From: Benincasa hispida
Lineage: Eukaryota; Streptophyta; Magnoliopsida; Cucurbitales; Cucurbitaceae
Direction: 5' to 3'
Assembly: GCF_009727055.1 (NCBI RefSeq)
Contig: NC_052349.1
Coordinates: forward strand, 34,528,134-34,592,133
Length of the DNA: 64,000 nucleotides
The notes beneath the pieces are model-generated. The model ran no database searches and was not told where the DNA came from. It worked only from the letters and a program-made list of their open reading frames with translations. This document shows positions 57,887-64,000 of the stretch, piece after piece. The position numbers and the translations under genes are program-made. Numbering within the stretch: position 1 is the stretch's first letter; each line of letters opens with the position of its first letter.

Positions 57887-59008
57887 AAGTAGACCATCTA
57901 CCAGAATGATTCATTGGTCAAGGTCAAGAGCAAAATATTTGCAAGTTTAATCAATCCATTTATGGATAAAACAAGCATCTCGATCTTGGAATATAAGATT
58001 TGATAATGCAATTAAATATTATGGTTTTGATTAGAATGTTGATGAGCCTTGTGTTTGCAAGAAAATCATCAACAGCTCAATAGCTTTTCTCGTGCTATAT
58101 GTGGATGATATTCTTACTCATTAGGAATGATGCAGGCTTTCTGACAGATGTAAAAAACTTACTAGTCGCCCAGTTTCAAATGAAAGATGTGGGTGAGGTG
58201 CAATTTGTTTTAGGGATCCAGATCACAAGAGATCGTAAGAACAAACTGCTATCCTTGTCTTATGCATCATATATTGACAAGATGTTGATTAGATATTTGA
58301 TGCACAATTACAAGAAGGGTTTATTAAATTTCAAGCATGAAATTATTTTGTTTAAGGAACAGTGTTCTAAGACTCCTCAAGAGGTTGAATGCATCGGCTG
58401 TTGGCAGCCTTATGTATGCAATGTTATGTATCAGACTTGACATTTTCTATGCTGTAGTGATTGTCAGTAGATATCAATCCAATTGAAGATTAGATCAATA
58501 GACAATAATCAAAATAATCCTCAAGTATTTATGGAGAACGAGGGACTATATGATTGTGTATGAAGTTAAGGATTTGATCCTTACAGGATACATAGATTTT
58601 GACTTTCAAACTGATAGGAATTCTAAGAAATCCACATCAGGGTTGGTGTTTAATCTGAATGGAGGAGCTATAGTTTAGCGAAGCATCAAGCAAGGATGCA
58701 TCACAGACTCAACTATGGAAGTTGAATACGTGGTTGCTTGTGAAGCAACTAAAGAGGCTGTTTTGTGAAAGAAGTTCCTTACTAATTTAGAAGTGGTTCC
58801 AAATATGTCTTTGCCCATCACACTTTATTATGATAACAGTGGTGTTGTGGAAAATTCTAAGAAACCTAGGAGTCATAAACGAGGCAAATACATTGAGCGA
58901 AAATATCGCTTGATTCGAGAGATTGTGCAGCAATGTGACTTGATTGTCATGAAGATCGCTTTTGAGCACAACGTTGCTAATCCATTTACAAATGGGCTCA
59001 CGACTTAA
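57887..59008 (+). pseudogene. pol: Copia RT-RNase H 3' portion
   Basis: It starts mid-RT after the LTR end at 57886 (GQGQEQNICKFNQSIYG-like). It reaches an intact YVDD box at 58098-58109, then (58099-58440) FLTDVKNLLVAQFQMKDVGE, QFVLGIQITRDRKNK and SYIDKMLIRYLMHNY. RNase H follows with a frame change: STMEVEYVVACEATKEAV, then LPITLYYDNSGVVENSKKPR, HKRGKYIERKYRLIREI and a C-terminal FEHNVANPFTNGLTT. Several stops interrupt it. It supplies the 3' coding end of the large plus copia element; gag, integrase and the RT N-terminus are absent. Confidence 0.88.
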
Positions 59009-59062
59009 GTTTAGAGGGTCATTTAGAAAGTTTGGGTCTACGGGATATGTGACATATTGATT

Positions 59063-59173
59063 AGGGCAAGTGGGAGATGTTACAGGGGTATAGTGTATGC
59101 CCTAGTTTATTGTATTTTGTACTTTATTTGTATTGTACATTTTACTCCCTTAGCTTTAGGACATGTGGAAAAT
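59063..59173 (+). other. Polypurine tract region
   Basis: GGGCAAGTGGGAGATGTTAC at 59063-59082 is a good copia purine tract, and GGACATGTGGAAAAT at 59159-59173 is a second, decayed one directly before the LTR. The doubled arrangement suggests the functional tract may have shifted. Confidence 0.6.
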
Positions 59174-61135
59174 TGTTAGGATTGGTGTCCTAAATCTCTC
59201 TTGTATTCTCGTAGCTTGCAACCTTTGTAAATAAATTGTTAAATAATTTTTATTTTATGAGCACACACTTAATTCAATAAACTAAGATCCTAGGTTATTT
59301 TATGAATTTTAAATATGTATGTAGAGACATATAGGTGGATCATGTTTAAATGATAACCTAAATGGTCTGTAGTAAATGGATAAGGTTTGGTACCTTATCT
59401 TGGTTACATTATGGATATGACCCGCTTTGTAGTTGTTACAAGTGTCGTAAAGTGTTACAAATGATATAATCATGATAATTCATATGAAAACACGTGAGCA
59501 GAGGTATTCTATATAAAGAGTTTGTATAAGATCGAACCACGAAATGAATAGTCTCTCTTTATAACACCATTACTAGAAGAGATTTACATATCACCAGGAT
59601 AACCATATGTGACTTGACCTGAATCTTGAGTGAGTTATGAACTCCTGCCTATGAAGGTGGTCTTTTGATTTCCATGGGTGAGAGTGGCCAATTCGACTCA
59701 ATATGCCTACCATTTCGGGGATTCGTCTGATTGGGGAGCTAGAAGCACAGCTACACAAGAAGGAATTCACTCATTTCTTATTGTTAGGGTAAGTAGAGAA
59801 TTTGCTCCCTTAAGGCTAATTACGGGGCTTGAACAATGAGACACATCACCTTGTCCTGATCAAAGAGGGATTCGGTTATAGTTGGACTATAACTAATTGT
59901 TCATTAGAGGGATTAATGGTACTTAAGGAGTTAGCTATAACTACAGGGGCAAAATGGTAATTTTGGCCGAGCTGTACTTATGAACAATTTGTGAAAGGTT
60001 AATGCATTATTGATTTGTTATATTCAATGGACAAAGAAATATATTTGTAGTGTGAAGAGTCCAACTGTTGGTTTTTAGTGGAGTAGCTAGCAGTTAATGA
60101 AGGTTGATTAATTTAATTAAAGAGTTTAATTAATTAATCAAGTACCATTGGAGCTTCAATCTATAGGTCTATAAGGTCCCATCGTTAGCTCAATTAGGTT
60201 AAATGAGAATTGAATTAATTTGGATTAATTTCAAGTGTTCAAATTAATTTAAGGAATATGAGATATAATTAATATAATGTATATGATACATTATATTATA
60301 AAGTTTTAGTGAGAGAAATAAATATTTGAATATGATTAAAATATTAATTATATGGACATGATTCATATAAAAACTATAGCTTGAAATTAATGTGAATTTG
60401 ATTCATATTAATTCTATAGGTTATGTGAAAGATTTATAAACTATCGGTTATATTATATGTGATATAATATAAACTATAGGTTATATGTTATATGTAATAT
60501 AACATATAGTTTTATTAATAAAATTTATTTGATTAATAATTCTTTTTATTTATATTAAATATTAAATAATAAGGGAGGAAGTTAATTTGGTAACCTCCTC
60601 CCTTTTCATCTCTCATCATCTCTCAGTACGTGGTGAGAGTTCCTTGGTTTTTCACAGAAGGGTGGTTTTTTTCCCTTCTTCCTCCCAAGGCTTCACACAA
60701 GACCTCCTTTCTGGAAGTTCTTTGAAAAAAAAAAAAACTTCTATGAATTCTTTTACGAAATCTTCCATTCCCTTTTCCAAAAATTAATCGATAGTAAGCC
60801 ACAACTCTGCATCAATTCTCTTCCTTGAGTATAAGGAGGAAGTCCTCGTGGTGGTGTCCCAAAGGAGATCCATCTCTATTTTGGTTGCTAAGATTGTGAA
60901 AGTGAAACCAGGATTACATCCATTCGTGAGATCGGGATAGGATACGTGAAGATTTGGTATTCTACAAGGGTAAGTCCCAATTTCTCCTTTTATCCTGTCA
61001 AAGCATTCTGTGTAATTTGATTTACTGTTTATCCTATAAATTTCTTATGTTTCTCTAAGTTTTTCTGTTTGATCTCAAATTGATAATTAAAAGGTACGAT
61101 GTTTACATGCTTCTGCCTAACATTCAATCCCTTCA
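59174..61135 (+). repeat. 3' LTR of the large copia element
   Basis: It starts TGTTAGGATTGGTGT; the end is read as ATTCAATCCCTTCA. It is colinear with the left LTR after removal of its gypsy insert. It includes the TATGTGATAT/ATATAACATATA palindromic AT block (60450-60515) and the TTTTTTTCCCTTCTTCC tract also present near 4275. Confidence 0.82.
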
Positions 61136-61271
61136 AAGGTTGCTTTACAAGGAAAACCATCCAAGTGAAATACTAGGAAATCATCATTTTCTTCTAATGA
61201 TTTTAAAACTTCTTAGAAAGGATTTGATTTGGATTTGGGGACAAATCCTCAAAAGGAGGAGAGGATGATAT
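61136..61271 (+). pseudogene. Gypsy pol C-terminal tail
   Basis: A short plus frame KGFDLDLGTNPQKEERMI then stop (61218-61271) resembles the C-terminal end of gypsy polyproteins, and its codons form the purine tract AAAAGGAGGAGAGG (61251-61264). Preceding bases have no clear frame. It would be the 3' end of an element whose LTR begins just after. Confidence 0.4.
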
Positions 61272-63895
61272 GAACTGTCCAAGGCATCAAATTATTATTT
61301 ATGATGTAATTTTAAGTGTTTTTGTAAACCCTGAACCCTACTTTCCCTACTTCAATATGTTTATTGATAAGATTAGTATGGTGAGTGAGTTAACTTGTGA
61401 GCTAATGTTAATTGTAGGGAAATGGGTGACTAATAAGAAATTGAAGAAGGAAAAGTTAAGTGTAGAAAAAAATGGCTCTCGAGTGAATAGGTGTAAGCCT
61501 ATCAAGAGAAAACTTTTGGCTAAGTGTTGGAATGAGCGTTGGCCTAACCATGGGCAATGCCCTTGAGTTGGGCATTGAGGTTAGGACAATGGGTGGTGGC
61601 ATTGCTTTTTGAGGATATGTGGGACCAAGTATGGCCGAGTGATGTGTGCTAGGCGATAGAGTTGTGCATACCATGGTGGTCGAGATGGACCCACATGGAC
61701 ATATACGTTGATAAGGGTGAGCGACAGCCAAGGGATTGTTGAGGTTAGTAAAGCTTGCAGCCAAGAGTGTGTTGAGCATTGGCAAGGCGAGGATGCAAGG
61801 CAAGGCAGGGTGTCTAGGCATTGACACAAGGTTAGGCAATAACCTTATTGCATGCGATCAAGAGTGGGCGATGGTTGAGGGCTTGTTTTGAGGATAGCGC
61901 ATATTGACATGGAGCCTTGGAGGTTAGTATGCAATGTGGAGCGCGCAGAAAGGCAAAGCCTTGGTCGTTAGCATGATGAGGCATTGATTAAGAAGGCATG
62001 GTTGCAAGCCAAGAAGTTAAGGCGTCAGCCTTAAGCAAAGATGCTGGATAAGGCATGAGATGGTTCAAACATTGGTCCTAAGGCATGCGTCAATTGGATG
62101 GCATGCGTTGTGGGGGTTGTTGTGCGTTGAAGTTAGCTGAAGGCAGGGACTTGTGTTGATGACCAAGGGAAGGTAATAACCATTAATCACCATTTAAGGG
62201 GCCAGGTGTCCTAATTTTGTGGTTTATTCCCACTTAGAGATTGAAGTGGCAGCTTAATAAGCAATGCGGCTGGCAGTCTCAAGTATAAATAGAAAGGTTG
62301 ACTTCAAAAGGCTAGTTTGGACATTCTACTTGTGCAATTGAAGTAATTAAGCCATCTGCAAGCTAAAAGAGTCTAGTTGTTAAGATAGGGTTGCCGAAAG
62401 AAAAATTCAAAAGGAACGAGCTGGAAATTGAAGAATCTGAAAGAAGGTCGAGCTCTCGAGTAATTTAAGGTCGGTGTTGAAGATTTGAAGTTTATAGCCA
62501 ACCATGGAGAATTATGAGCTAAAATTTTAAGGTAAGTATGATAAGAAAATTTTGAGAAAGTTAGTAGAAGGAAATTTCTTGACAAAAGTTCTGGAAAATG
62601 AGTTATTTAAAGAGCAAGTTGAATCTGAAATCCTTTGAACAAGTATGCAGCTACTTGAGTTGAACAAGCAAGCAGCTCAAAGTTGGACGCGCGTGCACAG
62701 GTGAAAGCGAATCTCAACATGCATTGGTTCATGAGTGGGGTTGTGTTGGCAACAATAGGTGTTTTGAACTCTCAAGAGAAGGCATAGGCATTGGTGTGCA
62801 ACAAGTGGAACGCCTAAGGCAAGCTTGGACTTGTGAGGTAGGCCTTGGTAGTTTGTAATGCCACCTAGCCAAAGCTTAAAGCTTAGAAATTTTTCTAAGT
62901 ACTCAATGCATAGGGAAGCTAAGGTTGGAAGGTAAGACTTAAGTATCAAGAAAGAAATACGTTTAATTATGGAAGTTAGTCTCAAAAGGGAGACCATTTC
63001 TAGTAGCTAAAGTATATTGTTGTGTCCACAGGATTTGACACCAATAGGGGAAGCTTACCAACCATAAAGGAACTGCCCAAAATTCGTGAGTGACTAAGTT
63101 TTTTATAGTGTTCTTAGAAATCCATGATTCAAATGAAATATTTATCTCATGCTAGTTATTTTTTACAAGGAGTTTTCCAAGCAAACCTATGTACTTATGT
63201 TTCCAACACATGATAGTTAATGAAGTTATAAAGCATAATTTATGAAGCGCATGCTAGTTCTTTAAAGAAAGGTTTTACAATATGTTTTTGTTATAAACTA
63301 ATTTCAATACTTGAAGCATGCATTGAAGATTATGCCAAGGTTGAATGCTTAACTCAATTTATGTCATTATAATTTAAGTATACATGATTCAGTAAGTATA
63401 GTTTATCATACATTAAGCTCGATACTGAAGGATTTAGAGAAGAGAACTAAGCAATCGTACCTAAGGTATGACGATACTTAGTTATAACCACATGCACGTA
63501 GGTAGTTTGACGTCGAGGGATTGAGCAAAATCGTTCTCTCTCGACTAAGGCTTGACATTCAGGGTTGAGCAAATGGGTTCACTCTTAACAAAGGATCAAT
63601 TCAGCTAGTTTCCAGACATATTCTATTAAGGATCACTCTTAACTAATATTTTTTAAAAGTTTTGCATGTACAGTTGCTTGGAAGGATTCTATATTTCAGT
63701 ATACAGTTTTCTAGTACAATTTCAAGCATGAGAACTATATTCTATTAAGTCAAATACTGGGCTAGTAGCTCACCTCGTTTTAAATGCTTTCCTTTCCCCA
63801 GGTAGCAGTCAACTCCCCAGAAGATAACTCTGTTGTTGCTCCGCCACTTGAAGACTCTAGTTTCAAAAAAGTTTAGAAGGTTATCTGTAATTATC
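61272..63895 (+). repeat. Probable gypsy LTR and related sequence
   Basis: This non-coding stretch shares layout with the LTRs at 43397-45344 and (inverted) 34971-37091: TGTAAACCCTGAACCC (61323), a GGCAAGG/GGCATTG-rich region (61570-62170), TATAAATAGAAAGG (62284), and GGCTAGTAGCTCACC...CCCAGGTAGCAGTCAAC (63764-63813) before the end. The 61270-61566 open frame carries no recognised domain. Exact LTR ends were not found. Confidence 0.4.
62284..62291 (+). promoter_or_regulatory. TATA box in gypsy-like LTR
   Basis: TATAAATA in AAGTATAAATAGAAAGG, comparable in place to the TATA box of the solo LTR at 43397-45344. Confidence 0.45.
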
Positions 63896-64000
63896 TGTAC
63901 ATATATTTTATGCATGCAGGGACTCGTGGATTGTAAACAATAAAACTTATTCTTAAATTAATTAAAGTTGTTATTGAATATATAAATTGCTTATTTCGTT
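63896..64000 (+). repeat. Start of a copia LTR running off the window
   Basis: TGTACATATATTTTATG followed by CTCGTGGATTGTAAACAATA and GTTATTGAATATATAAATTG matches the first 120 bases of the LTR at 5027 with changes. Only the 5' edge lies in the window. Confidence 0.65.

Larger units (their letters stand above)
1458..61135 (+). mobile_element. Ty1-copia element, heavily interrupted by nested insertions
   Basis: Two plus-strand LTRs of the same family (both starting TGTTAGGATTGGTGT) bound this span. The left one is followed by an initiator-Met tRNA primer site and leader. The right one is preceded by copia RT/RNase H remnants and a purine tract. With its nested insert removed, the left LTR is about 1.94 kb and the right about 1.96 kb. 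The flanking five bases are AAGAT (1453-1457) and AAGGT (61136-61140), one mismatch apart. Gag, integrase and most of RT are missing, and their place is taken by other elements. Treating both ends as one insertion is an inference: the right LTR end is not sharply defined, and two separate relatives remain possible. Confidence 0.6.

Noticed and set aside
61270..61566. 98-codon plus frame starting MNCPRH with a Lys-rich end
   Set aside because: It starts inside the gypsy purine tract, in a different frame from the pol tail, and shows no domain; kept only as part of the LTR-like region.
61456..61839. 127-codon minus frame with many Pro and Leu
   Set aside because: It falls in the GGCAAGG/GGCATTG-rich part of an LTR-like region; composition explains the openness.

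Overview
This window is plant nuclear DNA made almost entirely of transposable elements. I see no intact single-copy gene, rRNA or tRNA gene. The DNA is AT-rich. It is packed with long LTRs of Ty1-copia (initiator-Met-tRNA primer site TGGTATCAGAG, purine tract AAGTGGGAGAT) and Ty3-gypsy elements of the Athila-like class (tRNA-Asp type primer site TGGCGCCATTGCCAGGGA). One CACTA DNA transposon and one fold-back MITE are also present. The LTR families and the fold-back MITE built on the words CTATCA/TGATAG resemble what I remember from Cucurbitaceae genomes. A eudicot is near certain; a cucurbit is an inference from memory, not a search.

Layout. Bases 1-1457 are unrecognised flank. A plus-strand copia element appears to span 1458-61135: 5' LTR at 1458-4740, primer site at 4748, leader to 8637, pol tail at 57887-59008, 3' LTR at 59174-61135, and near-matching flanks AAGAT/AAGGT. 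Nearly everything else lies inside it: (a) a gypsy solo LTR at 2585-3919 (TSD GATAC); (b) a copia solo LTR at 5027-6693 (TSD GAACG); (c) a minus copia element (8638-18953) reduced to gag plus LTRs, whose 3' LTR carries a CACTA element at 10188-13049 (TSD AGC); (d) a minus copia element whose 3' LTR is 18954-20972 and whose 5' LTR is 52002-57886; (e) plus LTR pieces at 21402-21844, 32836-33030 and 33031-33484; (f) a minus copia element at 21845-32835 (TSD CATAG) holding a tandem Athila-like element at 26116-31951; (g) a minus copia element at 33485-50776 with gag, integrase and RT remnants, interrupted by a solo LTR at 34971-37091 and by an Athila-like gag-pro element at 40041-48807 (TSD ACAAC), which itself carries a solo LTR at 43397-45344 (TSD AGACC); (h) a truncated Athila-like element at 52917-55012 and a solo LTR at 55554-57454. 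After 61135 come a gypsy pol tail and a long LTR-like stretch to about 63895, then the start of another copia LTR running off the window.

No element has a complete coding set. Pol pieces carry stops, frameshifts and deletions. What remains functional-looking is regulatory: TATA boxes in several LTRs, a cluster of W-box words in one copia LTR, and palindromic word arrays upstream of TATA in one gypsy LTR family. The most notable cargo is inside the CACTA element: an antisense 27-codon exon that looks like the first exon of signal peptidase complex subunit 2, with a splice-donor-like GT and duplicated exon-end segments downstream. One assembly fault is visible: a single N at 50112 flanked by an exact 93-base direct duplication.
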